A stretch of DNA of 64,000 nt, taken from Chloroflexota bacterium (GTDB lineage: Bacteria > Chloroflexota > Anaerolineae > Anaerolineales > Villigracilaceae). Position numbers and translations under genes: made by a program. Under the pieces are notes generated by a model that did not search any database, was not told where the DNA came from, and saw only the letters and a list, made by a program, of their open reading frames with translations. The stretch spans positions 1-64,000 of the forward strand of contig JAEWVF010000076.1 in the NCBI GenBank assembly GCA_023459215.1, read 5' to 3'. Of the stretch, positions 7,712 to 16,494 are shown piece by piece (positions within the stretch are counted from its first letter, which is position 1; every line of letters starts with the position of its first letter).

Positions 7712-7912
7712 TCAAGCTCTGGGAACAATGTGTAACTCAATTCGGGCATCCAGGGCTTGTGCAATGCGATCGAGAAAAGACAGGCTGGGAACGCTGTTGC
7801 CGTTTTCCAGGCGGGCAATGGACGCCTGGCGCGTTCCAACTATTTCAGCCAGTTGTGCCTGGGTTAACCCACGCAATAGGCGCAGGCGAGTAATCTCGTG
7901 GCCCAATGCCAA
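7712..7912 (-). CDS. Xre/Cro-type HTH regulator, N-terminus possibly frameshifted
   Basis: A 66-aa helix-turn-helix protein (LRLLRGLTQAQLAEIVGTRQ, then ASIARLENGNSVPSLSFLDR), the Xre fold common in HigA-type antitoxins. The best in-frame start is TTG at 7912, without a good ribosome site. Upstream in the same frame are codons for DWQSRQLDDPEFVAESEKLA, which resemble the usual N-terminus of such antitoxins, but a stop comes before any ATG; the neighbouring frame supplies ATG at about 7992 (MYANDDFIN). A single-base frameshift near 7965 would join them. So it is either a short regulator or a decayed antitoxin. No RelE/HigB partner is adjacent; the next gene is vapC. Confidence 0.6.
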   Translation of the reverse strand: MALGHEITRLRLLRGLTQAQLAEIVGTRQASIARLENGNSVPSLSFLDRIAQALDARIELHIVPRA

Positions 7913-7994
7913 TTTTTCGCTTTCTGCGACAAATTCAGGGTCATCCAGTTGCCTGGATTGCCAATCCTGTTAATGAAGTCATCGTTGGCATACA

Positions 7995-8384
7995 TTACTC
8001 CAGCCAATTTACCAGTTGCAGTCCATTAAGCCGATTGAAATGTCGGGTGTTATTGGTGACCAAAGGAATATTATTCTCAAGCGCAATGCTGGCGATTTGC
8101 AGATCCAGATTATCCAGCGGCTCGCCCCGGTTTTCCAACTCCGCCTTGAGTACACCAAACCGCCTGGCGGCGGCTTCGTCAAAAGGCAGGATGATCAGCG
8201 CTGAAAGCAGCACCTCCAGCCTCGCCAGGTTATCTTCCCTGTGAATGGAGCGGTTGGCGCCATGCGTCAATTCGGCCACACTGATCGCCGTGGTCGCCAG
8301 CTCTTCATCCGGGGAAACCCGCTCACGCAGATCCAGTTTCTTGCGCAGGATGGCGATGCAATGATCGGTGTCGAGCAAATTCAT
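7995..8384 (-). CDS. vapC: VapC-type PIN-domain toxin
   Basis: A 129-aa PIN-domain ribonuclease toxin. It begins MNLLDTDHCIAIL with the first catalytic aspartate (D5 or D7), has the conserved acidic AELTHG segment (about residues 38-43), and ends with LDNLDLQIASIALENNIPLVTNN, containing the last catalytic aspartates and the NTRHF motif. VapC toxins cut tRNA or rRNA. The gene overlaps the antitoxin stop by 4 bases, so the pair is translationally coupled. The toxin appears intact. Such pairs stabilise plasmids and integrated elements. Confidence 0.9.
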   Translation of the reverse strand: MNLLDTDHCIAILRKKLDLRERVSPDEELATTAISVAELTHGANRSIHREDNLARLEVLLSALIILPFDEAAARRFGVLKAELENRGEPLDNLDLQIASIALENNIPLVTNNTRHFNRLNGLQLVNWLE

Positions 8385-8725
8385 AATTCTACCCCTGACC
8401 TGGATGAAGGCTTTTGGCGGTTCTTTTTGACAGCAGTTTCAAGGTCAGCCAAGTCATCTTCGTTTTCCCACAATCCATAAGCAGCCATCGCGGGGTGAAC
8501 CTTGCCGGCCTCGATCTTTTCCAAAAGTTTTGGAGATTGTCCCAGGGTTTGCGCCAGCCGGCGCGCAATTTCAGCCGAACGTTCAAGGCGCGCCAATTCC
8601 CCGGCGCCAATGATTGCGGCCAGAGGCCGTTCGCGGCGTAGAATGACAAAACGCTCACCGCTGGCGGCCCTGGAAAGAAATTCTGAGAAGCGGCTTTTGG
8701 CATCGGACATACTGATATTTTGCAT
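8381..8725 (-). CDS. Phd/YefM-type antitoxin
   Basis: A 114-aa antitoxin beginning MQNISMSDAKSRFSEFLSRA, a typical Phd/YefM DNA-binding N-terminus, with a longer helical C-terminus that would wrap the VapC toxin. The start at 8725 is fixed by GGAGGTT just upstream; an earlier in-frame start lies within the operator. The gene is transcribed from a clear promoter whose operator overlaps the leader, so autorepression by the toxin-antitoxin complex is expected. It pairs with the PIN toxin at 7995. Confidence 0.88.
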   Translation of the reverse strand: MQNISMSDAKSRFSEFLSRAASGERFVILRRERPLAAIIGAGELARLERSAEIARRLAQTLGQSPKLLEKIEAGKVHPAMAAYGLWENEDDLADLETAVKKNRQKPSSRSGVEL

Positions 8726-8735
8726 AGTAACCTCC

Positions 8736-8758
8736 AAACAGGTCATAATGACCTGTTT
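8736..8758 (-). promoter_or_regulatory. Operator of the vapBC pair
   Basis: A perfect dyad with 11-bp arms: AAACAGGTCAT, one base, ATGACCTGTTT. It lies directly between the -10 box and the ribosome site of the antitoxin gene, the usual place for toxin-antitoxin autoregulation. Confidence 0.8.
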
Positions 8759-8763
8759 GAATT

Positions 8764-8792
8764 ATATCATGGTGCGCCCTCGGGTACAAACC
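8764..8792 (-). promoter_or_regulatory. Promoter of the vapBC pair
   Basis: On the minus strand TTGTAC (-35), 17 bases, then TATAAT (-10, 8769 to 8764), immediately upstream of the operator dyad. Confidence 0.75.
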
Positions 8793-8911
8793 CGAAGATT
8801 GCCCGCGATACATACTCTTGTTTGGGCGGGTTATTTCAATCAGTTTGTCAAAAACAGGGAGAGCGAAGGTCAGAACATCAAATCCGCTCCGGCCAAAATG
8901 AGTGGTCTGAG

Positions 8912-8962
8912 TCAATTTGCTGTTCTGCCCTCTTTGAGCGGAACGGTGCTATTCAACGTTGG
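8912..8962 (+). promoter_or_regulatory. Repeated structured leader motif, copy C
   Basis: TCAATTTGCTG, hairpin GTTCtGC/GCgGAAC, GTGCTATTCAACGTTGG ending 8962, then about 44 bases to the ribosome site of the gene at 9021. Compared with copies A and B the stem bases differ while the pairing and unpaired blocks are kept. Confidence 0.6.
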
Positions 8963-9020
8963 TTTGTTTCACATTACGTTGGCTTGTATTTCAAACCTAT
9001 TCCCCACAAGGAGAAAACAC

Positions 9021-10061
9021 ATGCAGAACTACCAGGATAAATATCTGAAGCAGCAGATGGAACTCATCTTGCAAGCCCAGGCAAACGGCAAGCTGGTTGC
9101 GGTCGAAACAAGTTTCGAGGATCGTTATCCACTGCCGGCCCTCAGCGATCTGCCCGGCGTGCGCGCCGCGCGATACGGCGGCTACGAAATCGATGGTTTC
9201 CCGTTTCGGCGCTCCGGCGTTCCGGGTGCCTGGGATATCAATGCCGCGAAACTGCCGGGTGTGCCGGTTGTCCCGTTGAAACTGGCCAGCGTTCACGCCC
9301 ACAAGGCGGGCGCACTGGTTACGCTTTCAGATAGCACGCAGCTCATGCTGGATGAAACCTGGACCGCGGGCGAAAGCGCCTACGATCTGCTCAGCAAAGT
9401 CAACCGGCGCCTGGCTGTTGATAAAACACTTTGCGCAATGGCCTGGGAAGTGACTTGGGAGGATTCTTTTGAACGCCCGCACACGCTGAGCGTGGCAACC
9501 GAGCACGTTTCGGTGGTCTGCTCAAGCGCGGCCTGGGACGCGGAAAACCGCCAACTTGTGGCCGCCACCCTGGTCAGCCCGAGCACGCAAAGCTTGCGAG
9601 CAATCACAGCCACACTCGCCACCAACTCCAAGAAGGGGTTGACACTCTCGGTCGACGGCGCGTCGCACTTTCTGCAAAACACCCGGCGCGGATTTACTGC
9701 CGTGTCTGGCAGCCTGGCCGCCTCGGGCGCAGAAGGCAATCTGCTGGCCATCGTCCATCCCCTGACCGGTAACCCCCAGGAGCAGCCCACCGACTTTTTC
9801 TACGTACTCGCCCCCAAGGGGTGGAAACTGGTGGACGTTTTCAGCGAGCGCCTGGCATTGGCCATCCCCTGGCCGACCCGGCCCGACTGGACCAACTACC
9901 TGATGGAAGTCGGCACCGAGAAGGAACTGGTTCGTCCACTGGATACGCGCGGCCCGGACTTTGAGTCGGCGCTGTGCATCCAGAAAAACGAGGCCGGCTG
10001 GAAGGCAATCATCGAAACTGGCCTTGCAGAAGGCTGGATCAGCATTCCAACTGCCGGATAA
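9021..10061 (+). CDS. Unrecognised 346-aa element protein
   Basis: A 346-aa soluble protein I do not recognise. The start is the ATG after CACAAGGAGAAAACAC; a longer frame begins inside the toxin-antitoxin locus and is not credible. The sequence is rich in beta-strand-like stretches (LVTLSDSTQLMLDETWTAG, LTLSVDGASHFL) and has no visible nucleotide-binding loop, zinc site, signal peptide or membrane helix. It is controlled by leader motif copy C and followed after 120 bases by the methyltransferase-helicase gene, with which it may work. Confidence 0.55.
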   Translation: MQNYQDKYLKQQMELILQAQANGKLVAVETSFEDRYPLPALSDLPGVRAARYGGYEIDGFPFRRSGVPGAWDINAAKLPGVPVVPLKLASVHAHKAGALVTLSDSTQLMLDETWTAGESAYDLLSKVNRRLAVDKTLCAMAWEVTWEDSFERPHTLSVATEHVSVVCSSAAWDAENRQLVAATLVSPSTQSLRAITATLATNSKKGLTLSVDGASHFLQNTRRGFTAVSGSLAASGAEGNLLAIVHPLTGNPQEQPTDFFYVLAPKGWKLVDVFSERLALAIPWPTRPDWTNYLMEVGTEKELVRPLDTRGPDFESALCIQKNEAGWKAIIETGLAEGWISIPTAG

Positions 10062-10123
10062 TCCCCGCAGAAACTGATAACCGGAGATTACCAATCCCAT
10101 TTCTACTGGGATGAGGACACCAG

Positions 10124-10149
10124 GAGCGACGGATAAGCGTCGCTCTTTT
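10124..10149 (+). terminator. Hairpin with short T-run
   Basis: GAGCGACG/CGTCGCTC with a 6-base loop followed by TTTT, between the gene ending at 10061 and the helicase gene. A smaller stem TCCCA/TGGGA lies just upstream (about 10095-10111). Confidence 0.65.
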
Positions 10150-10182
10150 GATTCACATTCCAAACTCACATGGAGAAAAACA

Positions 10183-13100
10183 ATGGCACGCCTGGAAGCA
10201 CAATCCAAACTACTGTATTACCCCACACCAAACGAGATCGTTGACCTGATCGCCACCTGGTTTCGCGCTAAGCACAAGGTCCGCCTGGCAGATCCCTGCT
10301 GTGGCACCGGCGAAGCCCTGCACCGTTTCGCGGATGCACTCGGCGTAAAAGCGGAAACCTGGGGCGTTGAATTATCGAACAGCCGCGCGGCGCAAGCCGC
10401 AATGGTCTTGGATCACGTTCTGCCCACTTCGTTTTACGCGATGACCCCATCCAAATGGAGTTCGGCCAGTGTCGGCCTGATGTTCAATAACCCACCTTAC
10501 GATTGGTCCGACATTGTAGAACGGGACGAAAAAGGGCGCGAACGCCGCATCCGACACGAACTACTCTTCGTCGAGAATGCCACCCGCAAGATCGTTTCCG
10601 GCGGCCACCAAGTCATCATCATCCTACGCGGTATTCTGGGCGATGAGCACCTGGTCAGCGCTGTCATGCGCGAACGCTTTGCCCGGCATGTGCTGGGCTG
10701 GTACGAGCAGGTCTCGGTCACCCGTTTCCCGGATGGCGAGTACGAACGCTTTAAGCAGGTGGTCGTGTTCGCGGTCAATAAGCGGACGCAGTACCTGCCG
10801 GCTGGCAAGGAAGCCATCGAGTCGATTTGCCAACTGGCACACCCGGAAGCCGACATCCCGATCCTGACACCCGGAAACGGCGACTTTGTCATTCCCACCG
10901 CGCCCGAAAAAGCTCGCTTCACCTACACCCCCATCGAACCCGCCCAACTGGCCCGCGCTGCCAATCAATGCAGCCCGGTCGGTTCCGGCGAGTACCAGCG
11001 CGCGACTTACGTCCGCCCGCTGGGAGCCTCGTTCACTCCAGCCCTGCCGCTCTCGGTCGGGCATGTGACCATGCTCATCACAGGGCAGGAAACCGGAGTT
11101 CTGGAAGTCGAACAGGACGGCGCGCTGGCCCTGGTCAAGGGCATGAGCCGCAAGGTAGCGATCCGCAAGGAAAGGGATAACGAGGATCAGAAGGGTAAGT
11201 TCATCTCCACCAGTGTCACCGAGAAGGAACGCCACGAGGCGAACCTGACGGTTGCCCGGCAAAACGGCGATCTGGAGATGCTGGCCGATATGGAAAGCGT
11301 CGGCAAATTCATCACCGCCCACGCCACCCGCATCACGGATGCTATCCTGGCCAAGAACCACCCGCTCTACGATTTCCACCCCACTCCCCGTGAGTGGGAT
11401 GTTACCGGCAAATCGGCGCTCGGCCTGCCTCCGCTCCCCGGACGCAGCGAACGCGGGTTGTTCCCCGTTCAGCGGCATTTCGCCATCGGTGCGGCACGCG
11501 TCATGCATAAGCAAGGCGCGGCCATCATGAATTGTGAGATGGGTTTCGGCAAAGCGCAACCTCTGGATGCCAAGGTTCTAACACCCACTGGCTGGAAAAC
11601 AATGCAGCAAATCAAAGCCGGGGATTGGGTAATTGGGGCAAATGGTCATCCTACACAAGTTCTTGGGGTTTATCCACAAGGAGAAAAAGACATCTATCGT
11701 GTTGAATTTTCTGACGGCGCATCCACTGAATGCTGCGATGATCACTTGTGGACGGTCAACACACCACTGAGAAAATGGAGAGGACATCCTGTTAGAACGT
11801 TACCATTACGGGAAATCCGGCACTCGTTACAGCATCGAAATGGGAATAAGAAGTTCTATATTCCTATGGTTGAGCCAGTGGAGTTCGATGAAGCGCACTT
11901 GCCGCTCGATCCATATTTTCTAGGATTGTTGCTGGGTGATGGCGGTTTGAGTGGAGATACGCCAAAAATTTCATCCGCGGATGAAGAAATTCTAAGCGCC
12001 ATGAGAGACATCCTGCCCAAAGGTCTTTTCTTGAGACACAATAGTAATTACGACTATCGCATCTCTGGCAATAAACATTCTGGCCCAAATCCTCTAAAGA
12101 TGACCCTGTGCGCTTTAGGCGTCTGGGGAAAACGGGCCGAAAATAAATTCATCCCGGATGCCTACAAATTCTCATCTGCGATGACTCGCCTGGCACTCTT
12201 GCAAGGATTGCTAGACACCGATGGCAGTTCGAGCGGCACGCCTGTAGAGTTTTCATCTGTATCGAAGCTGCTGGCAGAAGACGTTGTCTTTCTTGTCCAA
12301 TCGTTGGGAGGAATCACGACTCTGGATTGCCGACAACCTGCTTACACTTACAAAGGAGAAAAACGCAAAGGTCAGTTATCTTACCGAGTGACTGCCCGAT
12401 TTCCTGTGGGCATCAAACCGTTTCGGCTAACACGCAAGCTGGCAACTTATGTGGAACGCACCAAGTATTCAGATATACCGCGCGCAATTGTCAACGTGGA
12501 ATACGCAGGCCGAAAGCCGGCTCAGTGCATCAAAGTTGCCAATCCAGATGGGTTGTATATCACCGATGATTTCATCGTTACACACAACACTTCCGTGAGC
12601 ATCAGTTCGCTCGAACTGCTGGACAAGTGGCCGGCCATCATCATGGTTCCCGGTCACATGGTCTGGAAGTGGAAGCGCGATGTCGAACGCTCGTCGAACC
12701 CGGAGGCTCCGATCACAGCCCGCGTCATTACCCGCCCGGTTCTTTCCGAGCCTGGGCGCTGGACGGCGACCAAAAGCGCCATCGAAGCCAAGGGCGGAAC
12801 GGTATCCAGTTTCCTGCGCTGGCAGGTAGACCCGGTCACAACCAACGACCCCGGAGGCCGCTTGCGCGTTGAAATCGCCTGCTCCACTGACAAGGCCGGT
12901 GCGCTGGCCGCGCTGTTCGCGCAGTACACCTTCAAGGATGAAGGCCGAAGTTTCAAGCCTGCCATCCAACTCACCCAAAGCGGCCTGTCTGCAGAATACG
13001 TGGATCGCGATGAGTACACCCTGTTCGACTTTGTGAACGACTATAAAGCCGGACGCCTGGGGCGCAAAGCCGCCGCGATCATCGCCTTCGACCCGGCCAA

Positions 13101-14871
13101 GTATGACGCCGGCGCAGAGGAGCGGCCCGCAGTGCAATATCACGCGCGCCGTGTATTCAACGAGGAAACCAAAACCTGGGAACACCAGCGCCTGGCGTGC
13201 TGCCCGACTTGTGGCCAAGGCTATCATCCCGGCTCAGTCCCTCGCTTTTGCAGTCATGAGATCACCGACAAGGTGCTTGCCGAAGGTGGAGAAGTCCAGG
13301 AACGCACCCGTGAATGCGGCACACCACTTTTCCAGATGTCCCGCTGGCGGCGTGTCGGCCTGGCTCGTCTGGTGCAGCACAAGTTCCGAAACTTTTTCAA
13401 GGTGTATGTGGGAGACGAAATCCACAAAGCTCAAAACGGCAAGACCGACGTCGGCGTGGCCGACCAACGTCTGCTGTCTGCCACCCGCTACAGCCTGGCT
13501 CTGACTGGAACCTTGTTCGGAGGCACAGCGAGCAGTTTGTTTTACCTGCTCTACCGGCGCGTCTTTGAAGTCCGCAGGTTGTATGCCTTCTCGGACGTCA
13601 CCCGCTGGGTCGATCACTACGGCCTGTGGGAACGCCAATGGGACCAGAACAAGCCAAGCGAAGGCGGCTACGGAGCCTCAACCAACATCCGCCGCTGGAA
13701 CTTGCGCCAGCGCGAACTGCCCGGAATTGCGCCGGCGGTCATCCGCTACCTGCTGCCGATCACGCTCTTTGGCAACATCACCGACCTGGGCTATGCTCTG
13801 CCGCCCATCAACGAAGTGGTGGAAAACCTGGAGATGCCCGGCCGCCTAGCGCAGCAGTACGAGTACATCGAACGCGAGGTGCTCAAGGAAGTCATGGAAA
13901 TGCTGGATGAGTACGGCGACATTGGCGGCCTCTCGGCCTGGTTCTCGGCCTGCCGCTTCAGGCCGGCATCAGCTTTCCGCAACGAGCGCATCGATTATTC
14001 CAGCGATAAGGGGAGTGAGATACATATCGAACTTCCTGCGGTGATCTCGACCAGCCACCCATGGCTGCCAAAGGAAACCCGCCTGGCAGAAATCGTGCGC
14101 GAGAACATGGCCCAGGGACGCAAGACACTGGTATTTGTCGAGCAGTCCGGCACAAGGGATATAAGGAGTCGGCTGGAAAGCGCCCTGGAAAGCCTCGTCA
14201 CCGAGGAAGCGCACATGGTTAGCGGCCGCCCGCTCTGGGTAACCAGCAAGCCGCGCGTGGGCATCCTATCCGCCTCGGATATGTCCCCGGCCAAGCGTGA
14301 AGCCTGGATCAAGATCAATGCACCGCAGATGGATGTACTTGTGGTCAACCCGAAGTTAATCGAAACCGGCCTGGACCTGGTGCAGTTTTCCAGCCTGGTT
14401 TTTTACGAAACAACGGTGAGCCTGTACGTCCTCTGGCAGGCCATGCGCCGTGTCTGGCGCTTGGGTCAGGATAAGGAGGTCAACGTTACTTTTCTCGCCT
14501 ATGGCAATACCGTTGAAGAAGAAATTCTGCGGCGGATGGGTCAGAAAAAGAAGGCAGCCCAGCTGCTCTATGGAAAGGAGGCTGCGGGAGTCCTGGTTGA
14601 AACAGATTCGGACGATGTCCAACGCGAGATGATCCAGGCGGCCATTGAAGGTCGGGCCTTTCGCTCGGCTGGCGACTTGGCGCAAAGTTTGTTCTCGGAT
14701 GGCACGGAAAAGAAAGTGCTCGTGTCTACAGAGCCGGCCGGGAGTCTGGTGGCTGCCAGTTTGCCGATGGCTGTCTTGCAGCAGGAGCCTGAAAGAGAAG
14801 CTGTACAGATGACGCTGTTTGGGGAAGTTGTGCCAATGGATACTGGATTAAGGAAAAGAAGAATACGGTAG
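10183..14871 (+). CDS. Methyltransferase-SNF2-type helicase fusion, interrupted by an intein
   Basis: A 1562-aa precursor, 1217 aa after intein removal. Residues 1-340 form a DUF6094-like Rossmann methyltransferase region with DPCCGTGE (37-44) and the NPPY motif (103-106) of N6-adenine methyltransferases. The rest is a superfamily 2 helicase: Walker A is GFGK-T, split by the intein between K457 and T803; the Walker B box reads DEIH; a zinc knuckle (CCPTCGQGY, later CSHE and CGTP) sits between the lobes; and QAMRRVWRLGQ gives motif VI. The start follows TGGAGAAAAACA. It is the largest backbone gene and is likely a DNA-remodelling or modification enzyme of the element; similar fusions occur on plasmids and integrative elements. 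Whether it methylates DNA is inferred from the motif only. Confidence 0.85.
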   Translation: MARLEAQSKLLYYPTPNEIVDLIATWFRAKHKVRLADPCCGTGEALHRFADALGVKAETWGVELSNSRAAQAAMVLDHVLPTSFYAMTPSKWSSASVGLMFNNPPYDWSDIVERDEKGRERRIRHELLFVENATRKIVSGGHQVIIILRGILGDEHLVSAVMRERFARHVLGWYEQVSVTRFPDGEYERFKQVVVFAVNKRTQYLPAGKEAIESICQLAHPEADIPILTPGNGDFVIPTAPEKARFTYTPIEPAQLARAANQCSPVGSGEYQRATYVRPLGASFTPALPLSVGHVTMLITGQETGVLEVEQDGALALVKGMSRKVAIRKERDNEDQKGKFISTSVTEKERHEANLTVARQNGDLEMLADMESVGKFITAHATRITDAILAKNHPLYDFHPTPREWDVTGKSALGLPPLPGRSERGLFPVQRHFAIGAARVMHKQGAAIMNCEMGFGKAQPLDAKVLTPTGWKTMQQIKAGDWVIGANGHPTQVLGVYPQGEKDIYRVEFSDGASTECCDDHLWTVNTPLRKWRGHPVRTLPLREIRHSLQHRNGNKKFYIPMVEPVEFDEAHLPLDPYFLGLLLGDGGLSGDTPKISSADEEILSAMRDILPKGLFLRHNSNYDYRISGNKHSGPNPLKMTLCALGVWGKRAENKFIPDAYKFSSAMTRLALLQGLLDTDGSSSGTPVEFSSVSKLLAEDVVFLVQSLGGITTLDCRQPAYTYKGEKRKGQLSYRVTARFPVGIKPFRLTRKLATYVERTKYSDIPRAIVNVEYAGRKPAQCIKVANPDGLYITDDFIVTHNTSVSISSLELLDKWPAIIMVPGHMVWKWKRDVERSSNPEAPITARVITRPVLSEPGRWTATKSAIEAKGGTVSSFLRWQVDPVTTNDPGGRLRVEIACSTDKAGALAALFAQYTFKDEGRSFKPAIQLTQSGLSAEYVDRDEYTLFDFVNDYKAGRLGRKAAAIIAFDPAKYDAGAEERPAVQYHARRVFNEETKTWEHQRLACCPTCGQGYHPGSVPRFCSHEITDKVLAEGGEVQERTRECGTPLFQMSRWRRVGLARLVQHKFRNFFKVYVGDEIHKAQNGKTDVGVADQRLLSATRYSLALTGTLFGGTASSLFYLLYRRVFEVRRLYAFSDVTRWVDHYGLWERQWDQNKPSEGGYGASTNIRRWNLRQRELPGIAPAVIRYLLPITLFGNITDLGYALPPINEVVENLEMPGRLAQQYEYIEREVLKEVMEMLDEYGDIGGLSAWFSACRFRPASAFRNERIDYSSDKGSEIHIELPAVISTSHPWLPKETRLAEIVRENMAQGRKTLVFVEQSGTRDIRSRLESALESLVTEEAHMVSGRPLWVTSKPRVGILSASDMSPAKREAWIKINAPQMDVLVVNPKLIETGLDLVQFSSLVFYETTVSLYVLWQAMRRVWRLGQDKEVNVTFLAYGNTVEEEILRRMGQKKKAAQLLYGKEAAGVLVETDSDDVQREMIQAAIEGRAFRSAGDLAQSLFSDGTEKKVLVSTEPAGSLVAASLPMAVLQQEPEREAVQMTLFGEVVPMDTGLRKRRIR
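11554..12588 (+). mobile_element. Intein with LAGLIDADG homing endonuclease (class 3 features)
   Basis: 345 codons inserted in frame in Walker A of the helicase. The first residue is Ala (AQPLDAKVLTPTGW), the end is IVTHN and the following extein residue is Thr. Block B reads DDHLW; W66, C325 (in QCIKVANPDG) and T343 match the W-C-T triplet that marks class 3 inteins, which splice without an N-terminal nucleophile. Two endonuclease motifs are visible (LGLLLGDGG near 124-132 and LLQGLLDTDG near 216-225). The DNA is more AT-rich than the flanking helicase, a sign of later arrival. Confidence 0.9.
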
Positions 14872-14876
14872 TAATT

Positions 14877-14909
14877 AAAATAGCATGGCTGAATCGCCGT
14901 GCTATTTTA
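14877..14909 (+). terminator. Terminator after the helicase gene
   Basis: AAAATAGCAtGGC pairs with GCCGTGCTATTTT (one wobble), T-run included. It marks the right edge of the GC-rich backbone block. Confidence 0.8.
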
Positions 14910-14936
14910 ATTTAACACTCTTTGGTTCACAGCAAG

Positions 14937-14968
14937 AAAGATAGGCAGTTATAGTTTGCCTATCTTTT
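14937..14968. terminator. Hairpin at the end of the phosphofructokinase gene
   Basis: AAAGATAGGCA/TGCCTATCTTT with a 9-base loop; the right arm reaches into the stop codon of the converging gene (14967-14969). It can act in both directions. Confidence 0.7.
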
Positions 14969-16076
14969 ACGAATCGCCAAAGGAAATTCCCATATCGCGG
15001 GCAGTTTTTATAATATCGCAGTTAAGATCAATGGGTTTCCCACTCGATACAACGGTTGAGATAGGCACACAACTAATTTTGGATGAAGATATAACAATCA
15101 TTTTACCTGAATTTCCCTGCTCTATAGCCCGAACTGCAGCGCCTCCTAATCTTATGGCAAGAAAGCGATCAAATACCGTTGGAGCGCCACCTCTGAGTAA
15201 ATGACCAAGTACTATAACCTCAACTTGCTTCCTTGTTAGTGTGTTAATCTCTCGGGCAACGTTTTCCCCGGTTCTATCTAATTCGTCTAAGTTATTACCA
15301 GAAACCTGAAAATCTTTACCTATTGGTCTTGCCCCCTCGGCTACAACTATTAAGGGAAATTCATCACCGTGGGCATTACATTGTTGAATTTTCTGAATAA
15401 CATTATCAATGACGTATGGAATTTCAGGGATTAATATAATATTTGCAGACCCCGAGAAACCTGCATAAAGAGCAATCCAGCCAGTTTCTTGTCCCATAAC
15501 TTCTACTATAATAACGCCATCGTTTGCTTTGGCTGTGCGTAAACGATCTAATATTTTTGTGGCATATTCAACCGCAGAGTCAAAACCAATCGTAGCATCG
15601 GTTTTATCCAGATTGTTATCAATTGTTTTTGGGATTGCAATTACGCTTATATTTTTTAGAGATAAAGCGTTGGCAATTTTTAATGACTCATCTCCTCCGA
15701 TAGCAATCAAAACATCGATTTTGTTTAAGCGTAAATTATTCGCAACTTTAGTAATAAGATCATCGTCTACAAGTTGAACATCTAATGTTAAAGTTGGGAA
15801 AAACAAAGTATTATCGCGATGTGATGCACCCAAAATAGTTCCGCCCAAATGGGTAATTCCGGTAACCGCCTCCTTACTTAGCTCTATTAAACCTTTGTCA
15901 TCATATTTCTCTGGTTCTATCAAACCATGAAATCCGTCATGCACACCAAATACCTGCCATCCACGATTTAAACCTGAAATTACAATAGTTCGAATTACAG
16001 CATTTATACCAGGGGCATCTCCTCCACTAGTACTTATTGCAATCCGGTAAGATGGTGGTTGGAGATGTTGAGACAT
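14967..16076 (-). CDS. pfkA: 6-phosphofructokinase-like protein
   Basis: A 369-aa phosphofructokinase, which phosphorylates fructose 6-phosphate in glycolysis. Seen: GGDAPGINAVIR (18-29), GGDES (127-131), PKTIDNN with the catalytic Asp (149-155) and LGHLLRGGAPTVFDR near the C-terminus. The lysine in PKTIDN is typical of pyrophosphate-dependent or mixed enzymes, not of ATP-dependent GTIDND forms; the residue after GGD is Glu, which fits neither type cleanly. The usual MGR motif, whose Arg contacts the sugar phosphate, reads MGQ (194-196). So donor and even activity are uncertain. It is the first AT-rich cargo gene and converges on the helicase. A -10-like ATAAAA and AAGAAGG precede the start. 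Confidence 0.8.
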   Translation of the reverse strand: MSQHLQPPSYRIAISTSGGDAPGINAVIRTIVISGLNRGWQVFGVHDGFHGLIEPEKYDDKGLIELSKEAVTGITHLGGTILGASHRDNTLFFPTLTLDVQLVDDDLITKVANNLRLNKIDVLIAIGGDESLKIANALSLKNISVIAIPKTIDNNLDKTDATIGFDSAVEYATKILDRLRTAKANDGVIIVEVMGQETGWIALYAGFSGSANIILIPEIPYVIDNVIQKIQQCNAHGDEFPLIVVAEGARPIGKDFQVSGNNLDELDRTGENVAREINTLTRKQVEVIVLGHLLRGGAPTVFDRFLAIRLGGAAVRAIEQGNSGKMIVISSSKISCVPISTVVSSGKPIDLNCDIIKTARDMGISFGDS

Positions 16077-16494
16077 AGGAAGCCTTCTTTTTTATATCAT
16101 CTAAATGAATCTGTTATGAAAACAAACCGTGTTATTCGGGATGCGCTCGTTAAAGCACATTATCACACCCTTAGGGTGTCCATCAGGATACGAAGTCTGA
16201 TTTTAAAATAGATTTATCCTGATGCCTTATCAATAATTCGAAGAATTGTATTTAAATTTAGGCTAAAACGAAACCACTTTAAGGAGATAATACACCCGCT
16301 TAAGGATTTTTAGTAATGGATATTATTTGCCAATCGGGCACCTTTTAGCCTTTCAAAACGTGATCACATATTGGCAGAAACGAGAATACACTATCGGGCA
16401 GATCCACATTAAGAGCCTGATAAGTCAGGGGGTTGAGCAACACAATGGGGAGATATTTTGTACAGCGCTGTTATTGATTATTCAACATCTAATT
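16077..16494. other. Gap with two hairpins
   Basis: No gene is supported. ACACCCTtAGGGTGT (about 16166-16180) is a near-perfect hairpin, and CATCAGGATA pairs with TATCCTGATG around 16180-16222. They lie between the end of the PyrBI gene and the start of the phosphofructokinase gene and may end the PyrBI transcript. Confidence 0.5.
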
